Below are positions 1 through 7,300 of a DNA stretch of 11,925 nt, piece after piece. Location of the stretch: positions 1 to 11,925 of the forward strand of contig DONH01000124.1 in assembly GCA_003509235.1 (NCBI GenBank), given 5' to 3'. How positions within the stretch are numbered: the stretch's first letter is position 1; the number at the start of each line of letters is the position of its first letter. Position numbers and translations under genes: made by a program. The notes below the pieces were generated by a model that was not told where the DNA came from, did not search any database, and was given only the letters and a program-made list of their open reading frames with translations. The stretch is from Planctomycetaceae bacterium. Its GTDB lineage: Bacteria; Planctomycetota; Planctomycetia; Pirellulales; UBA1268.

Positions 1-437
1 GCTTTGACAAAACACAGCCGATCAGCAATGGCAGCAGTGTGAGGCAATAGTGCACTGAGCGTAGCACCACTTTGACCATGCTTTGAAAATTTGAAGGGGG
101 AACCAACCAGTGGGATTGAACTTTGGTTTCCACTCATACCAGTTAGTCGCTGTCCACTTCGTACACTTTCAGGAAGTTGCTGACCTGTGTGTTTGACAAG
201 AGCTGGCTTGTCATCAAATAGATCAAGCTGAGAAGGCCCACCGGACTGGAAGAGATAAATAACACGTTTTGCTTTGGGGACATGATGGAGATGCTGTAAA
301 ACGCCGTTTTCGCTGTCGGCTTGAACATCGTTGTACAGCATTTCGTTGAGTGCAATACCACCCAGGCCCATCCCAAATGTATTGAGCCAGCTTCTTCGAT
401 TGATCGTCCAGTTAGGCATATGGAATTGATCACTCAT
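1..437 (-). CDS. DUF1501 family secreted protein (Tat-type leader), partial: N-terminal 145 residues
   Basis: Translating the minus strand from the ATG at 437 gives an unbroken frame to the window edge. It begins MSDQFHMPNWTINRRSW and continues with a hydrophobic glycine-rich stretch (TFGMGLGGIAL), a twin-arginine-like leader typical of DUF1501 proteins. The family hallmark follows at about residues 63-81: KRVIYLFQSGGPSQLDLFD, then a KPAL segment. Further on come a GQQLP motif, a FKFSKHGQSG motif and LLPHTAAIADRLCFVK, which match the usual DUF1501 N-terminal half. The family belongs to the alkaline phosphatase/sulfatase-like superfamily, is abundant in planctomycetes, and has no firmly assigned reaction. 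The start codon overlaps the stop of the upstream PSD1 gene (ATGA), so the two are very likely co-transcribed and translationally coupled. About two thirds of the protein lies outside the window. The family call is firm; the biochemical role is unknown. Confidence 0.9.
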   Translation of the reverse strand, partial: MSDQFHMPNWTINRRSWLNTFGMGLGGIALNEMLYNDVQADSENGVLQHLHHVPKAKRVIYLFQSGGPSQLDLFDDKPALVKHTGQQLPESVRSGQRLTGMSGNQSSIPLVGSPFKFSKHGQSGATLSALLPHTAAIADRLCFVK

Positions 438-3400
438 CGTTTCACCACACTTTCATCGTGTGCATATAAGCCAGCCAGAACTGCAGAGAGAGCAGCTACA
501 TCAATTTCACTAAGATTCTCATTGGTTAATTTTTGTCCAACCGCAAGGAGTTTCTTTGCGTCTTCCGGATGCGATTCATACCAAGACCGCTGGTCTTCTA
601 CCATTTGGACAAGTATTTCTTGTTCATCTTTGTCAGGATGTCGGCTCGTCAGAAGATAAAATGCATTTTCAACTGCCGCGGATGAATTATTAGAATGTGT
701 ATGTAAAAGATGCTCAGCAAGCACTCGGGACGCTTCAACAAACTGAGTGCCATTGAGTAGAATAAGGGCGTGAAGTGGTGTGTTTGTCGTATCACGTTTT
801 GCTGTACAGACGACCCTATTCGGAAGGTCAAAAGCCTCGAGCACGGGAGCTGGGCCACTCCTTCGCCAATATGTGTAAATACTTCGGCGGTACAGTGATG
901 TTCCAGAGCCGATTTTCTTGGGTTTAAATGATTCCGCAATATCGTACGGCCTTACCGGGGGCCCACCACGTGTTTCATCCAAGAGGCCGCTTACTGAAAG
1001 TGCCGCATCACGAATCATTTCAGCTGAAAGTCGGTGCCGCGGGCCTCGTGCGAGCCAATTATTTGTAGGATCATTCACCATGGTTTTGCCATCAGCCAGA
1101 CTTCTTTGTTGATATGTGTCTGATGCCATGATGAACTTCAAGAGCAATTTGACATCCCAGGAAAACCCACCCTGATCCTTTGGGTGAGAAAATTTCCATG
1201 CGAGAAGGTCAAGAAGTTCGGGGTGCTCTGATTGCACTGCTTGGCTTCCAAAGTCTTCCGCACTGCGTACGAGTCCCTCACCAAAAAGTGCCTGCCAGAA
1301 ACGGTTGACGGTCACTCGAGCGAGAAGAGGATGGTCAGGGTCAAGTAGCCAGCGGGCTAATCCGAGACGATTACGAGGCAGTCCACTTGGAAACGAAGGA
1401 AGAACAGTTGGAGTACTTGGCTGGACAGGTTCGGCTCGTTTGTCGTATTCACCTCGAGTCAGAACATAGGCTTGCTTAGGTTGAGGACTTTCCCGCATCA
1501 CCATAATTTCGGTACTCTTTTCAATGAGTTTGTTGCGGGTCTCGTATAGCTTTCTCAACTGCTTGTGATGTTGAAGAACGTTTTTATCGTTGCTTGTCAG
1601 ATAGTCGCTGATTTCATGAAAATCCGTTCCCGATTGAATGGTCTTTGTCAACGTTCCGGGTTCATAGCATTCCTTAATTTCCAGAGATGAAAGCACTCGA
1701 TTGAAGACCCGAAACTCATCTACAGAACCATTTTTGAAGCCATGGTCCCGCATTCGTTTCCCGATTGTAATCGAATCCCCGCCACCTCCCAAAATAGTAC
1801 GCGTCAGATTGTCCTGAACAACTTCAGTTTTTACTTGGCTCCCATCAAGAGAAATACTCAGTCCGTTTGCCAGCCCTGTTCCGTTACTGCAGACAACTAC
1901 ATGTACCCATTTATTCGTCGGTACTTTTTCAATCATCCGAATGCTTGCAGCATCACCAGGCCAGAAATGGATTAATGACCAGCGGAGGTGATCTTGATCA
2001 ATAATGAGTTCGTAGCCACGGCTTCCCGCGTCAGTCCAAGCTTTTGAACGATGGAAAATGACAGCTCGGTTAAAAGATGAGGGGATCTTGATCCAGCACG
2101 ATATCGAAAATGGATCACTCCGACTGAAGTTGCCCACCGGAGTTGTGACTGGGTGATCACCAGTCAGTTGAATCGCTTGTCCAATATGGCCGTCAACGAG
2201 CGTGTTTTCCGGTGATGATGTTATGGAGTGTTTCTGTAAATGGTCAGTTGTTAAGGTATCTTTTTTTTGTTCCGAAGGCGGTGTTTCAGAGTCATTTTTT
2301 TCACTGCTTTTTTCTGCATCTATCAAAGATGGGAAGTAGCGATTTTTGAAACGTGAGTCAAAAGAGTAGTGAGCGATTTCTCCACGAATCGTGTCGTTGT
2401 TCAAATCGTAGTCATCCGGTGATGGAGTATCACTGGCAAGCCAAAGATAGGTTTTTTCTTGTATTTCTTTTTTGAGCTTTTCAAGACGGCGTTGTTTCTG
2501 ATGAATTTTTTGAGTGACACGATCAATTTGTTCTTGAAGACCACCATGCATCAGTTGCAGTTTTGGTGTTGGCGTAGCATCTGTGAAGAAAGAGTAAAGA
2601 CCGGCCTCTTCGATATCATCAAAGAAAGCAAAAAGGGAGTAAAAATCTTTTTGAGATAATGGATCAAACTTATGATCATGGCATCGGCAGCATTCAAGCG
2701 TGAGTCCTAGAAATGCTGTTCCAAATGTGGTCACCCTGTCATTCACATAGCGAACTCGATACTCCTCTGGAACTGATCCACCCTCATTTTCTTGCTGATG
2801 CAATCTATTGAAAGCTGTTGCTAAAATCTGTTCATTAGATGCATTCGGTAGGAGGTCACCTGCAAGTTGCCAGAGTACAAAACGATCCCATGGCATGTTC
2901 TGATTAAAGGAGTCGATAACCCAATCTCGCCAAGGCCACATAGTTGGTCGTGGTCTATCTCTTTGAAAGCCATAGCTGTCTGAATAGCGCGAAATATCTA
3001 ACCAATCAGATGCCATTCTTTCGCCATAACGAGAACTCTCAAGGAGTCGATCGAGTAGCCTCGCATACGCACTTGCTGAAGAATCATTCTGAAATGATTC
3101 GATTTCAGCTGGCGTAGGTGGAAGTCCAGTGAGATCAAAACTCGCCCGTCGTATGAGTGTTGCACGGTCTGCTTTCTGCTGAAGTTGAAGGCCACGTTGC
3201 GTGAGGTGGCGAGAAATAATGTCATCGATTTGATGACTGCCTGTAGGAGATGGTTTTGGCTTTTCAGGAGCAACGAATGCCCAGTGTGGTTCATAGGTAG
3301 CGCCATCAGTAATCCAGTTCTTGAGAATTTCGACATCATTGGCTGATAGTCGCCCTAGCTTGGCTGAGGGCGGTGGCATGACAAGATCCGCATCATCAGA

Positions 3401-3787
3401 TGTGATCCGGGCAATGATTTCGCTCTCGGTTGTGTTGTGAGGGACGATGGCGTGTGTTCCGCTATCAAGCAATACAGTTGCACTCTCAGGCTGATCAAGT
3501 CGAAGACCTGCCTCACGATTCGCCTCATCCGGACCATGGCAGGTAAAACAATGCTCTGAAAGTATTGGTCGAATGTGTTGATTAAATGTAAGTGCTGTTT
3601 GCTGAGAAGTGTTTTTGTCCGGCCGTATATTTTCTGCGCAAGCACATGCCGATATTAGAAAAATTATTGTGGCAGACCATGAGGCGCAATGTATGAGACG
3701 AAACGGGAGCCGGATGTTGTACCCATGGTCAATGTGCCACGGATGTAGCTTCATAAAAAAGATTTTGGGAACCATAGCCAAGTCCAT
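434..3787 (-). CDS. PSCyt1-PSCyt2(DUF1549)-LamG-PSD1(DUF1553) planctomycete cytochrome-like exported protein
   Basis: An exported 1117-residue multidomain protein. A hydrophobic segment at residues 37-50 ends ISACACA, which could be a lipobox (ISAC) or a signal peptidase I site. PSCyt1 (about 65-165) has a heme-c CxxCH motif at C80-H84 (CFTCH) and a MPPP motif at 137-140 that could supply an axial Met. PSCyt2/DUF1549 (about 185-400) carries the RRASFDLTGLPPTP signature and a second CxxCH at C366-H370 (CCRCH). A coiled-coil-like charged stretch (about 415-445) and a charged low-complexity stretch (about 490-525) precede a LamG/concanavalin-like domain (about 530-705). PSD1/DUF1553 (about 800-1055) contains VTVNRFWQALFGEGLV. 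Such proteins are usually paired with DUF1501 partners, as here, and are thought to act in extracytoplasmic redox or polysaccharide processing, but no reaction is established. The start is uncertain: Met1 (3787), Met5 (3775) and Met12 (3754) all lack a clear Shine-Dalgarno. Confidence 0.93.
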   Translation of the reverse strand: MDLAMVPKIFFMKLHPWHIDHGYNIRLPFRLIHCASWSATIIFLISACACAENIRPDKNTSQQTALTFNQHIRPILSEHCFTCHGPDEANREAGLRLDQPESATVLLDSGTHAIVPHNTTESEIIARITSDDADLVMPPPSAKLGRLSANDVEILKNWITDGATYEPHWAFVAPEKPKPSPTGSHQIDDIISRHLTQRGLQLQQKADRATLIRRASFDLTGLPPTPAEIESFQNDSSASAYARLLDRLLESSRYGERMASDWLDISRYSDSYGFQRDRPRPTMWPWRDWVIDSFNQNMPWDRFVLWQLAGDLLPNASNEQILATAFNRLHQQENEGGSVPEEYRVRYVNDRVTTFGTAFLGLTLECCRCHDHKFDPLSQKDFYSLFAFFDDIEEAGLYSFFTDATPTPKLQLMHGGLQEQIDRVTQKIHQKQRRLEKLKKEIQEKTYLWLASDTPSPDDYDLNNDTIRGEIAHYSFDSRFKNRYFPSLIDAEKSSEKNDSETPPSEQKKDTLTTDHLQKHSITSSPENTLVDGHIGQAIQLTGDHPVTTPVGNFSRSDPFSISCWIKIPSSFNRAVIFHRSKAWTDAGSRGYELIIDQDHLRWSLIHFWPGDAASIRMIEKVPTNKWVHVVVCSNGTGLANGLSISLDGSQVKTEVVQDNLTRTILGGGGDSITIGKRMRDHGFKNGSVDEFRVFNRVLSSLEIKECYEPGTLTKTIQSGTDFHEISDYLTSNDKNVLQHHKQLRKLYETRNKLIEKSTEIMVMRESPQPKQAYVLTRGEYDKRAEPVQPSTPTVLPSFPSGLPRNRLGLARWLLDPDHPLLARVTVNRFWQALFGEGLVRSAEDFGSQAVQSEHPELLDLLAWKFSHPKDQGGFSWDVKLLLKFIMASDTYQQRSLADGKTMVNDPTNNWLARGPRHRLSAEMIRDAALSVSGLLDETRGGPPVRPYDIAESFKPKKIGSGTSLYRRSIYTYWRRSGPAPVLEAFDLPNRVVCTAKRDTTNTPLHALILLNGTQFVEASRVLAEHLLHTHSNNSSAAVENAFYLLTSRHPDKDEQEILVQMVEDQRSWYESHPEDAKKLLAVGQKLTNENLSEIDVAALSAVLAGLYAHDESVVKR

Positions 3788-4071
3788 GAGGACGATGTTT
3801 CATTTGGTTCCCGCATCGCCGATTAATGAAGGTACAATCAAGTAATCGCGGACTTGAAAAAGTCGATCAGCGGGTTGCTCTTACGAATACTCCCATCCCA
3901 CTATTTTATACGTCTCTCTCTATTGTTAGCAAATAGTTTTTTTGCACGAAACCTTTTTTCCACAAGGCTGATGCTGATAGAAAACAGGCTTCTTCACGGG
4001 TCTTGATAAGTAAGTCGGTATACTGAAGTAAGAAAAATACTTTTTACGAAAGACATGAAAGATCGAGTGGT
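3788..4071. other. Divergent intergenic region between the PSD1 operon and the esterase gene
   Basis: This 284-bp stretch holds no convincing gene. It must contain promoters for both flanking genes. The leftward promoter candidate is listed separately. For the rightward gene a TATACT hexamer at 4019-4024 could be a -10 box, but no good -35 lies 16-18 bases upstream. The stretch also holds several T/A homopolymer tracts (for example around 3938-3943 and 3954-3959). No clear operator, riboswitch or RNA gene was found. Confidence 0.5.
3905..3932 (-). promoter_or_regulatory. Candidate sigma70-type promoter for the PSD1-DUF1501 operon
   Basis: On the minus strand, TTGCTA (3927-3932) is followed after 16 bases by TATAAA (3905-3910). 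These match the -35 consensus at 4 of 6 positions and the -10 consensus at 5 of 6. The predicted transcript would begin near 3898 and carry a leader of about 110 nt before the PSD1 start. This is a motif match only; no transcript data are visible. Confidence 0.4.
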
Positions 4072-5196
4072 ATGAAATTTTTCAATGCGTTAACTGGTAT
4101 CTCATTTTTTTGGACGCATGCATTTTTGTCTTGTTTTGTTATTGGTCCATCGCTTGGATACGGTCAAGCGGAGACTCGTGGGGCAGGAAATTTCAGGTCG
4201 TGGGATGTCAATAAAGATGGTGTCTTAACGCGAGAAGAAGTTCCACCTGGTCCCCGACGAATGTTTGACCGTATTGATACAAACGGTGACGGGAAGGTGA
4301 CCTTTGGTGAGCACCGCGCAGGTGGCCGTCAACCTGAAGGTTCTCCACCGCGCCCAAACTCCAAGAACACGAACATTCATCGGTTTATTATTCGGCAGTC
4401 ATGGTCACAGGAGCCGAATGGTTTTGATAGAGAGTACGTTGTCCGCTTTCCCGAAAATGACGTGCATTCATGCCCAGTCACAATACTATTTCATGGAAAT
4501 GGTGGATCTGCAGAACCCATGATTCGTAATTGGGACAGAACATTACCGAATCATATTCTTGTTGCAGCACAGGGGTATGAGAAGAGTTGGAATGTTACCA
4601 AAGAGCGATCTAAGGCTCCGGATGTAAACTTCGTAGAAATGATCCTCCGGGATGTAATGAGTCGTTATCCACAAGCAGACGATTCGAATGTATCGCTTAT
4701 TGGATCCTCAAATGGTGCCGGGATGGTGTACCGGCTGCTCATTGAATTAGACGATACATTCAGTGTGCACAATGCACTTGCATTTGTTTCTTCAATGACA
4801 GTCAGTCAATACCACGATGAACAATTTTGGAAACGGAATGATGAGACAACAAGCAACTATGATCAGCGAGTAACGCCGTCAGGAAAACGACGCATCATTA
4901 CGATTCATGGGTCTGGAGATTCTGTTGTACCCTACTACGGAGGGCGAGGACCCAGTGGTATTCATCTATCGGCACAGGACACAGCATACGCGTGGGCAAC
5001 TGCTCAAGGATATCGTGGAGATCAAAGACCCGACATGGAGGGAAAGCCGTGTGGAGAGAAGCTACTGATGTATGATTATCCACAGAGTGGAGTCACGCAT
5101 ATTAAGGTTATTGATGGTGGGCATGGTCTTGGTCCTGCGACTGCACCCCTCAAGCCGCTACTTATAAAGCTACTTGGTTGGGCACGTAATCCATAA
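4072..5196 (+). CDS. Secreted EF-hand / alpha-beta hydrolase esterase (PHB-depolymerase/LpqC-like)
   Basis: A 374-residue exported protein with an N-terminal hydrophobic segment (about residues 8-29), likely a signal peptide. Two EF-hand loops follow: D45-x-N47-x-D49...E56 and D69-x-N71-x-D73...E80, both with complete calcium ligands. From about residue 100 there is a serine-hydrolase domain: an oxyanion-type HGNGG motif (141-145), the nucleophile elbow GSSNG with Ser213, a probable acid Asp283 in HGSGDSVVPYYGG, and a probable base His351 in DGGHGLG. Motif order and spacing resemble the poly(3-hydroxybutyrate) depolymerase / feruloyl esterase group (COG3509, LpqC-like). The substrate is probably an extracellular ester, such as an acetylated or feruloylated polysaccharide, but it cannot be decided from the sequence. 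Calcium binding by the EF-hands may stabilise the enzyme or tether it to a surface. The ATG at 4072 has only a weak GA-rich Shine-Dalgarno. Confidence 0.85.
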   Translation: MKFFNALTGISFFWTHAFLSCFVIGPSLGYGQAETRGAGNFRSWDVNKDGVLTREEVPPGPRRMFDRIDTNGDGKVTFGEHRAGGRQPEGSPPRPNSKNTNIHRFIIRQSWSQEPNGFDREYVVRFPENDVHSCPVTILFHGNGGSAEPMIRNWDRTLPNHILVAAQGYEKSWNVTKERSKAPDVNFVEMILRDVMSRYPQADDSNVSLIGSSNGAGMVYRLLIELDDTFSVHNALAFVSSMTVSQYHDEQFWKRNDETTSNYDQRVTPSGKRRIITIHGSGDSVVPYYGGRGPSGIHLSAQDTAYAWATAQGYRGDQRPDMEGKPCGEKLLMYDYPQSGVTHIKVIDGGHGLGPATAPLKPLLIKLLGWARNP

Positions 5197-5197
5197 A

Positions 5198-5230
5198 ATG
5201 GGAGGGTTTGCTTTGAGTAAACCGACCCAT
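5198..5230 (+). terminator. Hairpin just after the esterase stop codon, possible terminator
   Basis: ATGGG (5198-5202) pairs with CCCAT (5226-5230) and GGTTT (5205-5209) pairs with AAACC (5219-5223). Two opposed A/G mismatches lie between the stems and the loop has 9 nt. The hairpin begins one base after the TAA at 5194-5196. No clean T-run follows, only a TTGGTTTTC stretch further on, so it may be a weak or factor-assisted terminator or an mRNA-stabilising hairpin. Confidence 0.4.
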
Positions 5231-5379
5231 TGAATTGGTTTTCAGCATAATCGGACGCATCGGCGTGTATTAGTTGTGTGGATTAAAGAAGCCTTGTAAG
5301 TCTTTCTGACCGACATGTTTTCCTAATACCGATTGTTCCCGTAAGTGAAAAGGACAACCTAAACCATAAGATCCCAGTC

Positions 5380-5384
5380 AGGAG
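5380..5384 (+). promoter_or_regulatory. Shine-Dalgarno of the small secreted protein gene
   Basis: AGGAG lies 6 bases before the ATG at 5391. It is among the best Shine-Dalgarno sequences in the window and supports the 63-codon frame as a real gene. A TAATAC hexamer at 5324-5329 could be its -10 box, but no good -35 is visible. Confidence 0.65.
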
Positions 5385-5390
5385 TATTTC

Positions 5391-5582
5391 ATGCGCCGCG
5401 CGTTTCTCATTGCCATCATCATGGCAACAATGTTTCTAGCCTCAAGTGGAGAGGCTTCAGCTGCTCGTTATTCTCAGCGAAGTCAATCTGTTGCGACACG
5501 TCGTTTCCGACCCTTTGCGAAACTCATCGAACTGGAACGACGGAAAAATGAATGGCTACGAAGTGTATTCTTCAGGCGTTAG
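5391..5582 (+). CDS. Small basic secreted protein, 63 residues, function unknown
   Basis: The protein starts MRRAFLIAIIMATMFLASS and reaches GEASA-A, a textbook signal peptide (two arginines, hydrophobic core, ASA signal peptidase I site at about residue 24). The predicted mature part is about 39 residues, starting ARYSQRSQS and ending RSVFFRR. It is very basic (about 12 Arg/Lys against 3 Glu) and has no cysteine. A strong AGGAG lies 6 bases upstream. The gene is flanked by hairpins on both sides, which suggests a single-gene transcript. I recognise no family. Short secreted basic peptides of this form are known as uncharacterised proteins in planctomycetes; a role in envelope or nucleic-acid binding is only a guess. 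The evidence that it is a gene (signal peptide plus RBS) is good; the function is unknown. Confidence 0.7.
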   Translation: MRRAFLIAIIMATMFLASSGEASAARYSQRSQSVATRRFRPFAKLIELERRKNEWLRSVFFRR

Positions 5583-5616
5583 CTAGCATGAAATAGCAGA
5601 AGAGTCTGTCTCGTTC

Positions 5617-5660
5617 AATTCTGGCCGGGAGAATATATTTTAAAACTCCCGGCCAGAGTT
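5617..5660 (+). terminator. Strong hairpin downstream of the small secreted protein gene
   Basis: A 12-bp perfect GC-rich inverted repeat (5620-5631, TCTGGCCGGGAG, with 5646-5657) is extended to about 15 bp by a wobble pair and two A:T pairs. The loop is A/T-rich, 14 nt. It starts about 35 bases after the TAG of the 63-codon gene. Only three T follow the stem directly (5659-5661). It probably ends the small gene's transcript; the symmetry would allow action in both directions. Confidence 0.6.
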
Positions 5661-5675
5661 TGATCCCCATCAGTC

Positions 5676-5697
5676 AAAAAGCCATGGCTGCTTTTTT
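5676..5697 (+). terminator. Second, weaker hairpin with a T-tract
   Basis: AAAAAGC (5676-5682) pairs with GCTTTTT (5690-5696) around a 7-nt loop and ends in six T. The sequence also contains the 10-bp palindrome AGCCATGGCT. It has the shape of an intrinsic terminator but a mostly A:T stem. It lies between the strong hairpin and the decayed gene, so it could be a back-up terminator. Confidence 0.3.
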
Positions 5698-5725
5698 GAT
5701 GATTCTGTGGTGGGCACACTGAATT

Positions 5726-6531
5726 GTGTTCTTCAATCTCAATGAAAAGGAGCTGTCACGCGCATACACAGTCAATATGATGGCGGAAGAAACAGGATTA
5801 TTTTTTCGTCATGTACTAGATAATAATCTGCCGGCACTGGAACTGCTTAGTGCAAATTATAGTTTTTTAAATCGTGATCTTGCAAAACTTTATGGTGTCG
5901 AACACCAGACAGCTTTTAGTAAAGCAGCAGAATTTTAACGTGTGCAATTTACAGATAAGAATCGTGGCGGCTTACTTGGTCAGGGTAGTGTCCTCACGGT
6001 AACAGCAAATGGAATTCAAACATCACCAGTAATTCGTGGTGTGTGGATGTTGGAGCATGTTCTGGGCACCCCAACTCCTCCCCCACTGGATGACGTTCCT
6101 GCTATAGACTCAGATATTCGGGGTGTAACAACTGTTAAGGCCCAACTTGAGAAGCATCGTTCTTCGGCAGCATGTAATGAGTGTCATCGTAAGATTGATC
6201 AACTCGGTTTTGCCATGGAGTGTTTTGATCCGATTGGGCGAACACGAACTACATACGATGTACGCGGAAAAAGAGTTGATACAGCGGGTATTTTGCCAAG
6301 CGGTGAATCATTTTCAAATCTAGCAGACTTAAAAACGATATTGGTACGTCACGAAGACTTTTTTGTACGAACGCTTGTCACGCATCTTCTGACTCATGCT
6401 CTTGGACGACATATAGAACTAGAAGATCGGTTTGCTATAGACAAAATAATGTTGTCTGTTGAGGATGATGGTTACAGCTCCGAGATCTGGTCGTAGCACT
6501 AATTATGTCAGATCTTTTTGTTAGACAGTAA
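5726..6531 (+). pseudogene. Relic of a DUF1592-DUF1588-DUF1585 planctomycete cytochrome-type protein
   Basis: One reading frame, interrupted twice, encodes the C-terminal third of a DUF1592/DUF1588/DUF1585 protein. From 5726 it reads through MAEETGLFFRHVL and NYSFLNRDLAKLYGV (end of DUF1592) and hits TAA at 5936-5938. In the same frame it resumes as RVQFTDKNRGGLLGQGS, then TSPVIRGVWMLEHVLGTPTP, and a heme-c CxxCH (CNECH, codons 6173-6187) followed by RKIDQLGFAMECFDPIG (DUF1588). DUF1585 follows with LLTHALGRHIE. After the codon at 6473-6475 the frame must shift by one base: the frame starting CTC at 6478 gives LRDLVVALIMSDLFVRQ and a TAA at 6529-6531, the expected family ending, whereas the unshifted frame stops early at 6494-6496. 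Upstream of about 5726 no homologous coding remains and TGA stands in frame at 5720, so the first two thirds (DUF1587, DUF1595 and most of DUF1592 in intact relatives) are missing. Truncation, nonsense and frameshift together make this a pseudogene. The stretch 5583-5725 before it holds only hairpins. Confidence 0.88.
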
Positions 6532-6573
6532 AAGTTTTGTCAAATTTCTTCCATTGTTCTCAGGGTACAAAAA

Positions 6574-7218
6574 ATGTTTTGTCAACGTATCGTATGGTTT
6601 TCTGTCGCAATGCTTACAGCTGTACCCGGTTTTAGTAACGATTTAATCGACCCCTTCGCGGCAAAAAAATTTGAAACGAGGAAGGCTGAGCGCGGAGACT
6701 GGTCATTTCAAGATGGGGTCGCTTCAGTCGTTTCTGATCCAGCTCTGTACAAGAAATACTCAAACCATGGGCCGATATTAAAATGGGCCGTTGATTGCTC
6801 ACAAGGCAAGACCATCTTTGGGATGAAGCCTTCAGGCTGTCAACGGGTAGTATTTACTCTCAACGGGGATGGCCATGTTTTTCGGATTTCATTAATCAAT
6901 CCAGAAAAGGCAATGAGTCCGTGGCAGAAAAAAAGCACATCACGAATGATTGCCTGGGCCGAAAAATCATCAAAGACAAATAAAGGAGACTCCTTGCAGC
7001 CGCAGGGGTTCCCTTCACTGAGTGCCTTGGATGACAGATGGACGCAGGTTTCTATTGCTATAGATGGTGATACTGCGTTGGTAAGAATCGGAGAGTTTCA
7101 AACAGAAATTCAACACGAGGCAATGCAGCGAGAAAAGACGGAGATAACTATTTCATTTGCATCTGGTAGTTTGCAGGTCCGTGATTTCGGATTCAGAAGT
7201 ACCAAAACAGACACCTGA
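6574..7218 (+). CDS. Secreted DUF1080-like (3-keto-disaccharide hydrolase fold) protein
   Basis: A 214-residue protein with a signal peptide (MFCQRIVWFSVAMLTAVPGFS, cleavage near residue 21). The mature part begins DLIDPFAAKKFETRKAERG, then has GDWSFQDGVASVVSD (41-55), recalling the W-x-x-x-D-G opening of DUF1080/LamG-type jelly rolls. Beta-strand-like segments follow (RVVFTLNGDGHVFRISLIN, 91-109; RWTQVSIAIDGDTALVRIG, 155-173) and the end is typical of the fold (ITISFASGSLQVRDFGF, 191-207). Such proteins are numerous in planctomycetes and are linked to extracellular sugar breakdown, but this one is short and no catalytic residues can be assigned. CAGGG at 6561-6565 is a fair Shine-Dalgarno, 8 bases before the ATG. 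It begins 42 bases after the relic's final stop and is followed by the NHL gene on the same strand, perhaps in one transcript. The export signal is clear; the family call is moderate. Confidence 0.6.
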   Translation: MFCQRIVWFSVAMLTAVPGFSNDLIDPFAAKKFETRKAERGDWSFQDGVASVVSDPALYKKYSNHGPILKWAVDCSQGKTIFGMKPSGCQRVVFTLNGDGHVFRISLINPEKAMSPWQKKSTSRMIAWAEKSSKTNKGDSLQPQGFPSLSALDDRWTQVSIAIDGDTALVRIGEFQTEIQHEAMQREKTEITISFASGSLQVRDFGFRSTKTDT

Positions 7219-7286
7219 TTGTTGCTTCGAAATCACGAATACTCTCACGTGTTGAGCTGCAATCCATACCTATTTAAAAATTTATT

Positions 7287-7294
7287 GGAAGGTG
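7287..7294 (+). promoter_or_regulatory. Shine-Dalgarno that sets the NHL protein start at 7301
   Basis: GGAAGGTG at 7287-7294 lies 6 bases before the ATG at 7301. The alternative GTG at 7292 lies inside this motif and so has no room for its own ribosome binding site. The ATG is therefore preferred, giving 342 instead of 345 residues. Confidence 0.65.
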
Positions 7295-7300
7295 AATTCT

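Noticed and set aside
143..433. 96-residue minus-strand frame at the left end
   Set aside because: It is a shadow of the DUF1501 gene. The frame starting at 437 gives clear family motifs and stays open to the window edge.
3921..3943. Stem followed by a T-run in the divergent region as a terminator
   Set aside because: The stem is only about five A/T-rich pairs and lies between divergent genes, where a terminator has no obvious use. It overlaps the better-supported leftward promoter.
4003..4024. TTGATA/TATACT as a promoter for the esterase gene
   Set aside because: The two hexamers are only 10 bases apart, far too close for a sigma70-type promoter. TATACT alone is kept only as a remark.
5936..5938. 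TAA read as a programmed readthrough or recoded codon
   Set aside because: TAA is rarely recoded. The same gene also lacks its 5' part and has a frameshift, so simple decay is the more economical explanation.
5942..6496. Stand-alone gene starting at a GTG after the TAA
   Set aside because: No Shine-Dalgarno precedes it, it begins mid-domain, it continues the frame of the upstream fragment, and it ends at a frameshift. It is better explained as part of one decayed gene.
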